Assembly: GCF_009017495.1 (NCBI RefSeq)
Contig: NZ_CP044991.1
Location: forward strand, 1 to 64,000
Direction of reading: 5' to 3'
Length of the DNA: 64,000 bases
Origin: Deinococcus sp. AJ005
Lineage (GTDB): Bacteria > Deinococcota > Deinococci > Deinococcales > Deinococcaceae
How positions within the stretch are numbered: position 1 is the stretch's first letter; every line of letters starts with the position of its first letter. The position numbers and the translations under genes were made by a program. The notes under the pieces are model-generated. The model saw only the letters and a program-made list of their open reading frames with translations, was not told the origin of the DNA and ran no database searches. Below are positions 9,410 to 18,573 of this stretch, piece by piece.

Positions 9410-10255
9410 ATGCATCAGACTTTCCCGCTCATGCGACTGCTGCCCCTGGCCCTCCTCTGCACGGCCCTGCTCAGCGCGTGCCGCGACACCACCCCTCCAC
9501 CTCCGCCCCGCGTCATGACTGCGGACGAATTGCGGCCCCTCTACCGTGACTTACCGCGCGAACCGTTGCCTCCGGTCAGCAGCTCTGGCCTGGGCGAGAC
9601 TTACACGCTCGGCGGCGTGGTGAAGGACTGGAAGGCCAGCCGGGACGTAGACCTCTATCAGTACCAGAACCAGCAGGGCGGCCCCGCCGTGGAGGTTGGC
9701 ACTTTGACGTCCACCGGCACCATCAAGGTCACGGCTCCGCTAGAGCGGACCCAGGGATACACCACGAAATTGCGTGAATGGATCGGCGGCGAGGGCACGC
9801 TCTGCCCTGTCACCGAACTGACATTCAGCAGCAATCCAGAGGTGCGGGTGCTGTTCGTAACCCTGCTGGTGCGCTGGCAGGACAGCATTGCCCGGACGAA
9901 GGCGGCTTCCTTGCACCCTCAGACATCGTTTATCCCAGAGTGGATCAACATCCGGCCCAGCGTGACCCAGGCTTCGGCTGTTGCGCCCTCGAAGGTGGCG
10001 TTCCTGATTTATTCCCCCGAGGAGGTCACGGTCTCTGGCGAGAACCGCTGCATCAACGGTTCAGAGCAAACCCAGCCGCCGGGTTGGAAGTCTATTCAGC
10101 AAGTCCATGTGCGGGCCAGCGTGACCCTCAAGCCCGGCTGGAATGCGGTGCTGAACACCGATCAGTCTCTTCCCTATGCAGGCGAGTTTGGCGTGGCGGA
10201 CAGGCGCTGGACGGCCCTGCCCGCAGAGGAACTGGCCGTCTGGACCTTACGGTAA
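9410..10255 (+). CDS. putative lipoprotein
   Basis: A 281-residue protein; the ATG at 9410 is preceded by GAGGTGA at the right distance, and the in-frame GTG at 9401 lies inside that ribosome site, so 9410 is preferred. Signal MHQTFPLMRLLPLALLC is followed by LLSAC, a lipobox. The mature part starts with a proline-rich linker (TTPPPPPR), then beta-rich sequence with one C-C pair (LCPVTEL... and NRCING). It ends the exported cluster. Function unknown. Confidence 0.75.
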   Translation: MHQTFPLMRLLPLALLCTALLSACRDTTPPPPPRVMTADELRPLYRDLPREPLPPVSSSGLGETYTLGGVVKDWKASRDVDLYQYQNQQGGPAVEVGTLTSTGTIKVTAPLERTQGYTTKLREWIGGEGTLCPVTELTFSSNPEVRVLFVTLLVRWQDSIARTKAASLHPQTSFIPEWINIRPSVTQASAVAPSKVAFLIYSPEEVTVSGENRCINGSEQTQPPGWKSIQQVHVRASVTLKPGWNAVLNTDQSLPYAGEFGVADRRWTALPAEELAVWTLR

Positions 10256-10268
10256 GGAGGCCTGGCCA

Positions 10269-10688
10269 TCAGCCCAGAAACACCTCTGGGCGAACGTGGA
10301 AGTGCGCGGCCAACTTCCGCACGGCCTCCAGCGAGAGTGCCGTCTTGCCGCCCAGCAGGCGGCTCACGTTCCCCTGCGTGATCCCCAGAACCCCGGCCAA
10401 CTCTGTCTGGGTCATGGCCCGCTGATTCATCAAAAAGGCCAGCAGACGGTGCGGCGGTGACGCTGGTGTGGGGAACGCGCGCTCCTCATAGGCCATGATG
10501 CGGTCACGCAGCAGCTCGAACAGGCTGCCGAGGGGATGATCGGCCTGGCCATCCACCTCATTCCAGACCGCCTCGAAGGTGGCGAGTGCCTCGTCGTACT
10601 GGTCTTCGGTGTGAATGGGGGCGGCCAGGGCGCGCACTTCGGGGGGGAGGTTGGCCCAGGCGCTCAGCACAGTGTGGGCATCAGTCAT
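10269..10688 (-). CDS. higA: HigA-type antitoxin (XRE helix-turn-helix)
   Basis: A 139-residue protein. The C-terminal 60 residues are an XRE helix-turn-helix ('MTQTELAGVLGITQGNVSRLLGGKTALSLEAVRKLAAHF'). The N-terminal half is acidic and matches the HigA-type antitoxins that pair with HigB mRNA interferases. The gene follows the toxin by 29 bases on the same strand, with GGAGA upstream of the ATG. It should neutralise the toxin and repress the operon by binding the palindrome at 11017-11033. Confidence 0.88.
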   Translation of the reverse strand: MTDAHTVLSAWANLPPEVRALAAPIHTEDQYDEALATFEAVWNEVDGQADHPLGSLFELLRDRIMAYEERAFPTPASPPHRLLAFLMNQRAMTQTELAGVLGITQGNVSRLLGGKTALSLEAVRKLAAHFHVRPEVFLG

Positions 10689-10717
10689 GGTGAGGTCTCC
10701 TTGCGGCGGGTCATGGG

Positions 10718-11002
10718 TCAGGGCTGCCAGTGGTCATAGTCGGCGTGCGTCAGGAAGTGCTTGAGGAAAAAGCTCTGGTAGGGGAAATTCACGCGGGTGA
10801 TGAGGCGGTAGTGGTTGCCCCGAATATTGAAGATCACGTAGTCCGGCCCCACCCAGCTCGCCGTGGCGAAGGTGTCCCGGATGTCGGCAAAGGTGCCGAA
10901 GGTGGTCCGGCGGACGATGGTGTGCCAGTCTTCCAGCGCGTCGGCGGCGTCTGGATACTCGTCCTGAACGCGGCGGAGGGTGGCGGAGGTGATGACATTC
11001 AT
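10718..11002 (-). CDS. higB: HigB-type toxin (mRNA interferase)
   Basis: A 94-residue protein of the HigB fold (RelE superfamily), whose members cut mRNA on the ribosome. Typical features are 'GNHYRLITRVNFPYQSFFLKHFLTHADYDHW' at the C-terminus and basic residues throughout. The ATG at 11002 is chosen because the promoter elements (11013-11041) lie just before it; the longer frame would start inside the promoter. Toxin-before-antitoxin order is usual for higBA. Confidence 0.88.
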   Translation of the reverse strand: MNVITSATLRRVQDEYPDAADALEDWHTIVRRTTFGTFADIRDTFATASWVGPDYVIFNIRGNHYRLITRVNFPYQSFFLKHFLTHADYDHWQP

Positions 11003-11012
11003 CGCTCTGCTC

Positions 11013-11041
11013 AGTCTATGCGATGAGCGCATAAAAGGCAA
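11013..11041 (-). promoter_or_regulatory. higBA promoter with operator palindrome
   Basis: On the minus strand: -35 TTGCCT (11036-11041), a 17-base spacer, -10 TAGACT (11013-11018). The palindrome TATGCG-N5-CGCATA (11017-11033) lies in the spacer, so the bound antitoxin would block RNA polymerase. Confidence 0.7.
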
Positions 11042-11299
11042 GCTTGAAATGAAGACCCGGCAAGAGACGGCGGCCCGCTGTCCCATTTGAACCCTCCCGT
11101 TTTGGGGTCTGAAAAACGTCGTGTTTCTGGCAGTCTGGTGGCGTCCCGGTTGAAGTAGAGCTTGATGGGGACACAGGCAGATCAGTAGGCGGCGTTCTCA
11201 GTGCAGGGCTGGCTCAAGCCGAGAAATTTGAGCCTTCTCTTCCGCTTAGCACAGGAGGGGGCACGGATCTTGAGGTGACGCCTGATATAAGAGTAAAGC

Positions 11300-11809
11300 G
11301 TGACTCTGCCAGATTTTGAAACCATCGAGTATCACCATCTTGCCTTGAACCTGAACTTGATCTGCGAAGAAGAGGACGGGGAATGGACTGGGGAGATGTC
11401 TGCTCCCGATGGCGAACTGCTTGTGAAGTTGCCTGCCTCGTCCGCCACCACACCAGATGAATCCAGCTTAAACGCGTTGGCCTGGGCAAAGACCCACCTT
11501 CACGACTTGCGGCAGGCAGCGGCAAGTTTTGCCTATGCCGATGTGCTGGGCGATCTGAACCGCTGGGGCCTGCTTGACAAGGAAGGCAAACCGCATTGGG
11601 AAACGGATAGCACGCTGCCCCGTTGGTCTGAGATGGACGACACAACGTTCAGCACTCAATTTGTCTTGATGGGTCTGATGATTCTTGAAGACAGTGCAGA
11701 GGGTGACTGTGTGCTGGGTTTTGACACAGAAATTGATGGTGAACACTCGGTAGGCGTCTCGTTTCAAGCTGGGCAGCCGAAAAAACTGGAGTCTTGGTCC
11801 AACTACTGA
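11300..11809 (+). CDS. hypothetical protein
   Basis: A 169-residue acidic soluble protein with a GTG start (TLPDFETIEYHHLALNLNL). No signal peptide or membrane segment. It has the look of small DUF proteins linked to immunity or toxin systems ('LDLICEEEDGEWTGEMS' style N-terminus, charged and compact), but I recognise no family. The 213 bases before it contain no other gene. Confidence 0.65.
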   Translation: MTLPDFETIEYHHLALNLNLICEEEDGEWTGEMSAPDGELLVKLPASSATTPDESSLNALAWAKTHLHDLRQAAASFAYADVLGDLNRWGLLDKEGKPHWETDSTLPRWSEMDDTTFSTQFVLMGLMILEDSAEGDCVLGFDTEIDGEHSVGVSFQAGQPKKLESWSNY

Positions 11810-11830
11810 CACGGATTCAAACGAACTGAC

Positions 11831-11873
11831 TTTCTTTTCTAACAGGGATTAGGTCAGGGGACGTGATTGGGGG
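11831..11873 (+). repeat. small repeat element, copy A
   Basis: First of three related sequences (others at 12402-12443 and 54530-54572) with the pattern TTTCTYTYCTCTAA, 6 variable bases, TTAGGTCAGAG, a short A-rich tract, then GGGGG. This copy reads TTTCTTTTCTAA ... TTAGGTCAGGG ... GGGGGAA and has the weakest hairpin of the three. Confidence 0.4.
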
Positions 11874-11981
11874 AAATGTCGCTCAGCTTAGGCCAGGGCT
11901 ACCTCCAAGAGACACCCAAAGCCCTGCAAGTCTGTACTCAGTTCAGCTCTTTGCTGGGGCTTCGGCTTTTCGTGAATTCAA

Positions 11982-12329
11982 TCAGAAATACAGGGGGTGA
12001 TCTTCTGGAAGACAGAGATCACACAATAACCTGCCCTCATAGAGAGTACCAGCGTTAAGAAGATAATAACTGGCCCCTACCTTCTCATTACTCATGCTGT
12101 CAGTAGTCCAGGCTCCACAATTTTCACATCGAGCAGATTTTATAGAGGGAAGTTGATTGTAAGATGTAGAAATCCATTCTACAGATAATTCATATTCATC
12201 TATTAAGCTTTGTATTTTATCAGTAACTTCTTTCGCTAGTTTTGTTGTGCCAAACCGCTCATCTTCAACGCCATCATCACTTACAACTAACGATATAGTG
12301 ATAAGTTGTGGTTTTAAATCTTCGTTCAT
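11982..12329 (-). CDS. small zinc-ribbon-like hypothetical protein
   Basis: A 115-residue AT-rich gene unlike its GC-rich neighbours, which suggests transfer. The C-terminal half has CENCG and, 30 residues later, CDLC, a two-pair arrangement that can bind zinc. The middle is helical ('EVTDKIQSLIDEYELSVEWIST'). A GATACT box 7 bases before the ATG suggests a leaderless transcript. Function unknown. Confidence 0.6.
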   Translation of the reverse strand: MNEDLKPQLITISLVVSDDGVEDERFGTTKLAKEVTDKIQSLIDEYELSVEWISTSYNQLPSIKSARCENCGAWTTDSMSNEKVGASYYLLNAGTLYEGRLLCDLCLPEDHPLYF

Positions 12330-12401
12330 AACCTAAAGTATCATCGAAAAAGCGCAGTCCAGGTGAAACCAAAAGATCTATCCGATGATGACGCGAGCAG
12401 T

Positions 12402-12443
12402 TTTCTCTCCTCTAACTGGCTTTAGGTAGAGGAGAAATGGGGG
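12402..12443 (+). repeat. small repeat element, copy B
   Basis: Second copy of the element described at 11831. Its arms CTCCTCTA and TAGAGGAG pair perfectly, followed by AAATGGGGGA. It lies about 55 bases before the start of the gene at 12498. Confidence 0.45.
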
Positions 12444-12497
12444 AGGGAAAACGGCCTACCCAGCCCTGGCTCCTGCGCCGTTTCGTACCATGATCCC

Positions 12498-12746
12498 ATG
12501 ACAGCTCGCGGCCCCAAACTTCCCCGTTGCACCTATGAGATCAAGAGCAAAGGCCAGCTCGAATTGGTGGAGGCAGCCCCGGTTTCAGAACTGGCAGCCC
12601 ACCTGCTGGCGATTGGTCTGGATCAGGACACCGCTACTTCCACGGCCTACCTGCTCGCCCATCACAAGGCTCGCGTCACTACCTCTCAATGGTCTGTCCG
12701 CTGGATCGGCAAGGTCAAGAAATCCACGCCTCCCCCCTCTCCTTGA
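12498..12746 (+). CDS. hypothetical small protein
   Basis: An 82-residue basic protein (TARGPKLPRCTYEIKSKGQ), with a helical middle (VSELAAHLLAIGLDQDTA) and a proline-rich end. TACCAT lies 6 bases before the ATG, fitting a leaderless transcript. No family recognised; codon use is like the surrounding genes. It converges on the TPR gene with an 18-base gap. Confidence 0.5.
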   Translation: MTARGPKLPRCTYEIKSKGQLELVEAAPVSELAAHLLAIGLDQDTATSTAYLLAHHKARVTTSQWSVRWIGKVKKSTPPPSP

Positions 12747-12764
12747 GCTTTTCGGTAGAGCCAG

Positions 12765-13523
12765 TTACCGGACGCCAAGTCCACCCAAAGCGGCTTGGCG
12801 CTCTTGCACCTCGCGGACAGCCTTCGGGTTGTCCGCCTCCTGGAAGATCAGAAGCGCTTTCTCCCAAACATCCGAGGCGGCAACGAGTTCGCCCTGATGT
12901 TGAAACCAGTCACCCAGGCCACGGTAGGCACAGGCCACAGCGATCAAATCGTCAGTGCGTTCCGCGTGGGTCAGGCAGGTGGAAAACCACAGCCGCGACA
13001 CGTCAGCCTGGCCGAGATGAAGTGCAACCAGACCGAGTTCGTAGGCGTTGACGGACACCGCCAGATCAGGACTGCCGTGCTGCTCGATCAACTGTCGCTC
13101 CCGCTCAAAACAGGTCTGAGCTGCCTCCCAATTCTCGGCCATACGCTCCACCATGCCTACTTGGTGAAGCGCACGGTGTTCAGCCACCCATTCTCCCCGC
13201 AGGCCCGCGTGGTGATAAAGCTGCCCGAACATCTCCCGAGCTTCACCGTACTGGCCTAAAAAAGCGAGGGCATATCCCAGTCCGAATTGGGCTTGCTCTT
13301 GCTGTGCCTTGTCTATTCCCGGCGTGTTCAGAATGCTACGAAACCCAGCTTCTGCCGAGCGGTAGTCATCAGCCTCAAAGCTTGCCCACGCTCGCGCGAT
13401 CTGGTCCATAGCTAAGCATAAGAGTTTTGACTCTCTGGCAACTTCTTTCGCGGGTCTCACCAGAAGTGGGTCTGGGGAAAGGAACAGGTTCTCTCCGAAG
13501 AGCGCAGAGAAAGGACTTGACAT
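12765..13523 (-). CDS. TPR-repeat protein
   Basis: A 252-residue protein made mostly of TPR-like helix pairs ('AWASFEADDYRSAEAGFRSIL', 'FGLGYALAFLGQYGEAREMF', 'ALHQVGMVERMAENWEAAQTC'). GAGGTGGG stands right before the ATG at 13523, which supports that start over the internal ATG at 13409. It resembles the TPR half of the regulators at 4811 and 20559 but lacks a DNA-binding domain, so it may be a partner or a truncated relative. It is divergent from padR. Confidence 0.7.
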   Translation of the reverse strand: MSSPFSALFGENLFLSPDPLLVRPAKEVARESKLLCLAMDQIARAWASFEADDYRSAEAGFRSILNTPGIDKAQQEQAQFGLGYALAFLGQYGEAREMFGQLYHHAGLRGEWVAEHRALHQVGMVERMAENWEAAQTCFERERQLIEQHGSPDLAVSVNAYELGLVALHLGQADVSRLWFSTCLTHAERTDDLIAVACAYRGLGDWFQHQGELVAASDVWEKALLIFQEADNPKAVREVQERQAALGGLGVR

Positions 13524-13601
13524 CCCACCTCATCAGGGACAGTATATAGGAACACGATATAGAAACCCAATACGCCAGCCCGATACACAGGAGGCACATT
13601 C

Positions 13602-13964
13602 ATGTCCACCGCACCGCCCACCCCGCCCGACGCCAACCTGCTGCGCGGTCACCTCGACCTGATCCTGCTCAGCATTATTCAGGGGCCGCCCAAATATGGC
13701 CTGGAGATCAGCAAACTGGCCCAGACCGCCACCGACGGTTACTTTGACCTGAAGGTGGGCAGCCTGTACCCAGCGCTGCACCGACTGGAGAAGGCGGGCT
13801 TTGTCCGCAGCGAATTTACCAACGGCCCACGCAGTGGCAATCAGGTCAAGGCGTACACCCTGACCGAAAGCGGCGGGCGCGAACTGGCCATCCGCCGCGC
13901 CGAATTCCAGACCTTCACGCAGCAACTGGGCAAACTGTGGACCCTGACCGGAGGCATGACATGA
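13602..13964 (+). CDS. PadR-family transcription regulator
   Basis: A 120-residue winged-helix protein with the PadR hallmarks: 'LDLILLSIIQGPPKYGLEI' at the N-terminus, the wing 'DLKVGSLYPALHRLEKAGFV', and 'KAYTLTESGGREL'. It probably represses its own operon. AGGAGG sits 8 bases before the ATG. Upstream, TATAGGAA and TATAGAAA form a direct repeat (about 13540-13570) that may be its binding site. The stop overlaps the next start (ATGA), so the 13961 gene is co-translated. Confidence 0.9.
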   Translation: MSTAPPTPPDANLLRGHLDLILLSIIQGPPKYGLEISKLAQTATDGYFDLKVGSLYPALHRLEKAGFVRSEFTNGPRSGNQVKAYTLTESGGRELAIRRAEFQTFTQQLGKLWTLTGGMT

Positions 13965-15067
13965 AACAGACGGAACAGTACGTCAGGCAGGCCACGCGCG
14001 GGCTGTGGGGCAAGGCGCGGCGCGAGTTGAAGACGGAGCTGGAAGGCCACATTGCCGAGCGCTGCCAGGAATTCCGTTTGGCGGGCCTGAGCGCCGCCGA
14101 AGCCGAACGCCAGACCCTGCGCGAACTGGGCGCACCCGCGCAGGTCAGCGGCGGGATGCTGGACGTGCATACGTTTCCGGCACTGGGCAAGGCGGGCGTG
14201 TTGAGTGCGCTGCTGGCCACCGCCATCTTCTCCGCGCTGCCGCAGGGGCTTGCGCAGGTGCAGAGCATTTACAGTCGGTCGGAAAACTACGGAGCGTCCA
14301 GCTATCTGGATTTCCAGCAGTTGAAAGAAGCCGTTCAGAAAGCAGGAGGTGAGCTGAGCGGCCCGGCAGACAGCGCCACAGTCACCATTCCTGGTGCTCC
14401 CAGGCCCAGCTACCCGCTCAATACAGCTCAGGCACCGAGCGCCACCCTGACGCAGGATGGAAAGACGTACCTCAATCTGGGGACCTTCCTCGGCGGCCTG
14501 TTCAATACAGGTGCAGATATCAACGTGGGCGGTTGGAACAATCCCACCATTCAGGCTGGGCAAGCCCGCATCACCCTGGAAACGCAGGATTGGCGGGTTC
14601 TCAATGACCTGTACATGCGGCTAATCAGGTCATCAGGACCACAGCTCAATGCCGGAGCAATCCTAAGCCGTCTGGAACCCATCGGCGACACGGGCGAGGT
14701 GGCCTTTACGGGCACATTTGCACCAGACGGTGTTTACGCTCTCATCATGCCCGTCTTCGGCGAATGGTTCTCCCAAACAGCGGGCGGTGAGCAGTTGGAC
14801 AGCGGTAGCATCGTCTTAAAGACCAACATCAATCAGGCCAAAGCGGGGCAGCTTGACTTCCGTATCGACAACGGCGTGCAGAACTTCAAGCTCGCCAGCA
14901 GCGTCGATGAGTTCCAACTTGCCCTTGATCCCTACCGCGACACCACAAAGTTGCGTCAGTGGGACGCCCAGCACCCCGCACCTGTTCTTCTGCTTAAGCT
15001 CAGCGGAAAATTCGGGCCGGATGCCTACACCGTCGTTTCGCCCGCATCGGTGAAAAAGCAGCCCTGA
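13961..15067 (+). CDS. permease-prefix/HAAS-type membrane-anchored protein
   Basis: A 368-residue protein coupled to padR. Residues about 1-60 match the helical domain found beside PadR regulators ('YVRQATRGLWGKARRELKTELEGHIAERCQEF', 'SAAEAERQTLRELGAP'). One membrane segment follows (AGVLSALLATAIFSALPQG), then about 270 residues of exported beta-rich sequence with no known motif. The pairing of PadR with such a protein is common; the N-terminal domain may contact the regulator or membrane. The role of the exterior part is unknown. Confidence 0.75.
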   Translation: MKQTEQYVRQATRGLWGKARRELKTELEGHIAERCQEFRLAGLSAAEAERQTLRELGAPAQVSGGMLDVHTFPALGKAGVLSALLATAIFSALPQGLAQVQSIYSRSENYGASSYLDFQQLKEAVQKAGGELSGPADSATVTIPGAPRPSYPLNTAQAPSATLTQDGKTYLNLGTFLGGLFNTGADINVGGWNNPTIQAGQARITLETQDWRVLNDLYMRLIRSSGPQLNAGAILSRLEPIGDTGEVAFTGTFAPDGVYALIMPVFGEWFSQTAGGEQLDSGSIVLKTNINQAKAGQLDFRIDNGVQNFKLASSVDEFQLALDPYRDTTKLRQWDAQHPAPVLLLKLSGKFGPDAYTVVSPASVKKQP

Positions 15068-15134
15068 GCAGGTCTGCCCCTGGCAGAGGCAAGGTGAGCC
15101 TTGGAAGATCGGCGGGAAACGGCAGCTCCCCCGG

Positions 15135-16796
15135 CTACGCCACGGTCTCCTCAGCGGCGCGGTCTTCCTCGGCCTGCCGCTGCCCTTCCAGCGCTTCGGC
15201 GTCATGCTCGCGCAACTTGACCCGGCTGGTCTTGCCGCGCAGCACTTCCAGCGTATAGTCCCCCTCTCCGAACAGTGCGCCGTCCAGCGTGTCTGGCAGC
15301 GCGATGCGGACCTCGTGCGTCTCGGGGTCATAGCGCACCTTCACGGTGGTCCGGGCGTGGCGCTCCTTCATGGCCTCCAGCTTCTTCGGGGCCGTATTCA
15401 TGAATGAACCCCGGCGCTTCCCGCTGTCCTTGAGCGGCACCAGCTCCCCGGCCTCGGGCAGCCCCACATCGTGCTTGCTGTTCAGGTAGCCCGCCAGGTT
15501 GCTGCGCGCCCGCAGCTCGCCGTGGGTCAGGATCACCTTCCCTGGCGCGTACCGCGCAATCATCCCGAGTAGACCGCCCCGGTCCGCGTGGGCCGACAGG
15601 TAGAAGCGCTCCACCCGCGAGTAGGCCGACACTGGCTCGAAACCGCCCCCACCCTTGCCGCCGTTCTGCGCGGGCAGCATGACCTCACCGCCTTGCTGGA
15701 GTTCGAGGAGTCTGCGCCCTGGACTCTCGGCATCCTGATAGCCAACGACGAACAGCGCGTTCTCGGCGTGTGGCAGCCACGCACGGGCGTACTGGGGACT
15801 GGCCCCGGCGTGGAGCATGCCACTGGAAGCGATGACCACCGCAGGCCGTTCCGAGGCCAGGATGCCATCCCGCTCGCGCCTGTCCTTGACCAGGTTCACG
15901 GTGCCGGTCAGGAAGGGGCGCTGTTTGCTGACTTTGCTGCGGTTCTGGAGCGCCTCGGGCAGCAGCGGCAGCATGTCCTCGTAGGCTTCCGTGATGCCCC
16001 GCGTCAGGCCATCGAGGTGGATTGGGACACTCGGCAGCAGCCCGCTCATCATGGCCGTCTGAAGGATCTGGGTGATCTCCTGCGCCCGGCCCAGGGCGAA
16101 GGATGGGATCAGCACCCGCCCGCCCCCGCGTAGGGTCTCGCCGATGGCGGTGACGAAGGCGCGCACCTGTTCTTTGCGGCTGGGCAGCAGCGTGTCCCCG
16201 TAGGTGCTCTCGGAGACCACGGCATCCACAGGCGTGACCGCAGCAGGCAGCCACGCAGCGTCCACCACTGGCGTCGAGATGTTGCTGACGTCCCCGGTGT
16301 GGAACACCGCGCGGCCCCCGCTCTCCATCAGCACGCTGGCCGCCCCCAGGAGATGGCCACTGGGAAAGAGGGTGAAGGCGAAGCCGTGATCATTGATGCG
16401 CGTGAAGTACGGCACGGGCCGCAGGCGTTCGAGGGTGCGCTTCATCTCGCCCGCACTGAACAGCGGCTGGCCTTGCATGGTGGTGACTTTGAGGGTGTCG
16501 CCCAGAACCAGGGTGGCGATGCGGGCGGTGGCCTCGGTGCAGTAGATGGCCAGCTTGGGGAACCGCCGGATGACCACCGGCAGTGCGCCGACGTGGTCCA
16601 GGTGGGCGTGGGTCAGCACCATCGCGGCGGGCGGATGCTCAGCGAGCAACCCGAGCTGGGGCAGTGCGACGTCTCCGATGGACCCAGGCCGCGCTCCGGC
16701 GTCGATCAGCAGGTTGCCCTCGGCGAGGCGATAGAGGTAGCTGCTGGCCCCCACCTCATCGGTGCCGCCCAAGCCCAGGAAATGCAGGTCACTCAT
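15135..16796 (-). CDS. beta-CASP metallo-beta-lactamase-fold hydrolase
   Basis: A 553-residue protein of the MBL/beta-CASP group, whose members act as zinc-dependent RNases or DNases in the cytoplasm. The metal motif THAHLDHVGAL lies near residue 60, and 'FHTGDVSN', 'SESTYGD' and 'ILTHGEL' are further expected motifs. The C-terminal 100 residues (basic, KKLEAMKERHARTT) form an extra domain. It is a stand-alone gene. It may be an RNA-processing nuclease; the exact substrate is unknown. Confidence 0.85.
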   Translation of the reverse strand: MSDLHFLGLGGTDEVGASSYLYRLAEGNLLIDAGARPGSIGDVALPQLGLLAEHPPAAMVLTHAHLDHVGALPVVIRRFPKLAIYCTEATARIATLVLGDTLKVTTMQGQPLFSAGEMKRTLERLRPVPYFTRINDHGFAFTLFPSGHLLGAASVLMESGGRAVFHTGDVSNISTPVVDAAWLPAAVTPVDAVVSESTYGDTLLPSRKEQVRAFVTAIGETLRGGGRVLIPSFALGRAQEITQILQTAMMSGLLPSVPIHLDGLTRGITEAYEDMLPLLPEALQNRSKVSKQRPFLTGTVNLVKDRRERDGILASERPAVVIASSGMLHAGASPQYARAWLPHAENALFVVGYQDAESPGRRLLELQQGGEVMLPAQNGGKGGGGFEPVSAYSRVERFYLSAHADRGGLLGMIARYAPGKVILTHGELRARSNLAGYLNSKHDVGLPEAGELVPLKDSGKRRGSFMNTAPKKLEAMKERHARTTVKVRYDPETHEVRIALPDTLDGALFGEGDYTLEVLRGKTSRVKLREHDAEALEGQRQAEEDRAAEETVA

Positions 16797-16910
16797 GGGA
16801 CCATTGTGGCCGGTGCCGTGAGACGGTTCTCAGAACAGCGCCGCTCCTGTTTTGGTGCCCAGGTCATGATGACCAAAGTCGTGATCGCTCGTCTCTCGCG
16901 TGTCACGTTC

Positions 16911-17261
16911 TCAATCTGTTCCCTCTCCGAAACGAACGGTCACCGTGCCCTCTGGAGTCACCGCGCACGTCATGAACTGGGCCGCTTGTGTTGCTCCAGA
17001 GCTTTTGACGTCGCTTCCACTGACGTACATCTGGGCAAAGGTGGGTTTGGGAAGACGCTCGGCCCCCTTGCCGAAAACAAACAGGATCGTTGGTCTGGTG
17101 GCTTGTGGGGGCTGGGTGGCCTCGTATTCCGCCGTGCAGCGACGCTCAAACGTTCGCGTCTGAACGCCGTCGTAGGTCATGACAATCAGTGGCACAGCGC
17201 CCAGCGCGAGGAGCAGCGGCAACAGGGTGGCCGTGAGCGGTTTGCTGGTGCTTAAAGACAT
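16911..17261 (-). CDS. small membrane-anchored or secreted protein
   Basis: A 116-residue protein beginning SLSTSKPLTATLLPLLLALGAVPLIVMTY, a signal anchor. The rest is soluble, with two cysteines (RRCTAEY, MTCAVTP) that may pair. An in-frame GTG at 17267 is an alternative start. Function unknown. Confidence 0.6.
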   Translation of the reverse strand: MSLSTSKPLTATLLPLLLALGAVPLIVMTYDGVQTRTFERRCTAEYEATQPPQATRPTILFVFGKGAERLPKPTFAQMYVSGSDVKSSGATQAAQFMTCAVTPEGTVTVRFGEGTD

Positions 17262-17310
17262 GGGCACCCGTCCTGGGAGTGGTGCTGGAGGGTCACATCA
17301 AATGCTGGCT

Positions 17311-18573
17311 TCACGCCACCACGCCCCCCGGCTCCGTTCCCAGGTCATTGATATTGAACCCAGTCGCCGCCCGTGCCTTCTCGTTGAGCAGGTGCATCAG
17401 CAGCCGCCCCGGCGTCTCAATCTTCTGCCCCTTGAGCCGCCACTTCTCCAGCCGCTGGATGCAGCGCCGCACTTCCTTGACCCCCAGATGGACCAGCGCC
17501 TTGTAAAACCCAATGGCCGCCACCGCATGCGTGGCCGGATCGTCGTGGTGAATGGCGATCTGCACCGCGAATTCCCAGAGCTGCGGGTTCGCGTTCCGCA
17601 ATCTGTCTAGACAAGCCTCTAAATTGCCTGTCACTTGATCAAGGGTAGGGGAAAGGGTTCCGCGCTCGCCAGCACGCGTAATCAGTGCCGCACTGTCCAG
17701 GCAACGCAGCAGGTCTTCCCTTGCATTTCCTACTGAGGAAGCTCCAAAACCCCCTTCAGGTTTTCCACAATCCCTTTGTTCTTGGGTAGTGGTTGAGCTT
17801 CCTTTAGTCGTCTCACCTTGAGAGTTAAAGTCTGGCACGACGAAAATCTCAGGTTCCTGGACCGACTCGGCAAAGAAAGCGGCCTCCAGGTCTTCCGGGA
17901 TGATTGGCTCGTACAGGGTCACGCTGAATAGCGTGGCTGCGTTGCGCCGGGCTGCCGTCTCCTGCTCTAGCCGCTGCACCTTCTGGCTCCTCAGCCACAG
18001 GTGCGCCAGGGGGTGCTTGAGCGCCCGGTAGAAGGTGGCCTCGCTCATCCCGCACTCGCGGGCAAAGCAAAAGCGCCCGCCCACTATCTGTACCACCTGC
18101 TCACGGGACTGGAGGGGCCGCCCGTCCTCGCTGATTTTCAAATAGCAGTGCTTCCTGAGTTCCTCGATGATGCGGATAAGGTTCAGGCCCTGCGAGCTGG
18201 TCAGGCGTCCCCCGGCCAGGCTGGTGGTGCTGATGCTGGTCAGGATCATGCGCCAGTCGCGGGACACGCTGCGGCTCAGTTTGGTCAGATACTGTCCGGC
18301 CTTGTACGGGAACGCCACGGGCCAGAAGGTTTTGGTGGGCGTGTACCCGCTCATGACTGGGTTGGCGCGGATGCTCTTGCGGTACAGGCCCACCGCCTTC
18401 AGCGCTTCGATAGGGTCAATCGGGAGGCGAGTGGCGAGCGGCGCTGGGCAGATCGGGGAGCGCGGCGCGGCCTCTGGGCGGCCCGCACGCAGGGCGGCGA
18501 CCTGGACATCCAGGAAAGCCCGCCGGGTGGCCTCTGTAGCGAGGCGCTCCGGCGTCAGTCTGGCGGCAGTCAT
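17311..18573 (-). CDS. Rep-like helix-turn-helix protein
   Basis: A 420-residue protein. It contains a helix-turn-helix region ('CGMSEATFYRALKHPLAHLWLRSQ', about 170-195) after 'KISEDGRPLQSREQVVQIVGG', and a C-terminal helical domain. It looks like a replication initiator or related plasmid DNA-binding protein, but I do not recognise a named family, and no iterons lie beside it. Its ATG overlaps the stop of the 89-residue gene upstream (ATGA), so translation is coupled; the small RNA candidate at 18888 could act on that leader. The long upstream frame extension is rejected because of this overlap. Confidence 0.45.
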   Translation of the reverse strand: MTAARLTPERLATEATRRAFLDVQVAALRAGRPEAAPRSPICPAPLATRLPIDPIEALKAVGLYRKSIRANPVMSGYTPTKTFWPVAFPYKAGQYLTKLSRSVSRDWRMILTSISTTSLAGGRLTSSQGLNLIRIIEELRKHCYLKISEDGRPLQSREQVVQIVGGRFCFARECGMSEATFYRALKHPLAHLWLRSQKVQRLEQETAARRNAATLFSVTLYEPIIPEDLEAAFFAESVQEPEIFVVPDFNSQGETTKGSSTTTQEQRDCGKPEGGFGASSVGNAREDLLRCLDSAALITRAGERGTLSPTLDQVTGNLEACLDRLRNANPQLWEFAVQIAIHHDDPATHAVAAIGFYKALVHLGVKEVRRCIQRLEKWRLKGQKIETPGRLLMHLLNEKARAATGFNINDLGTEPGGVVA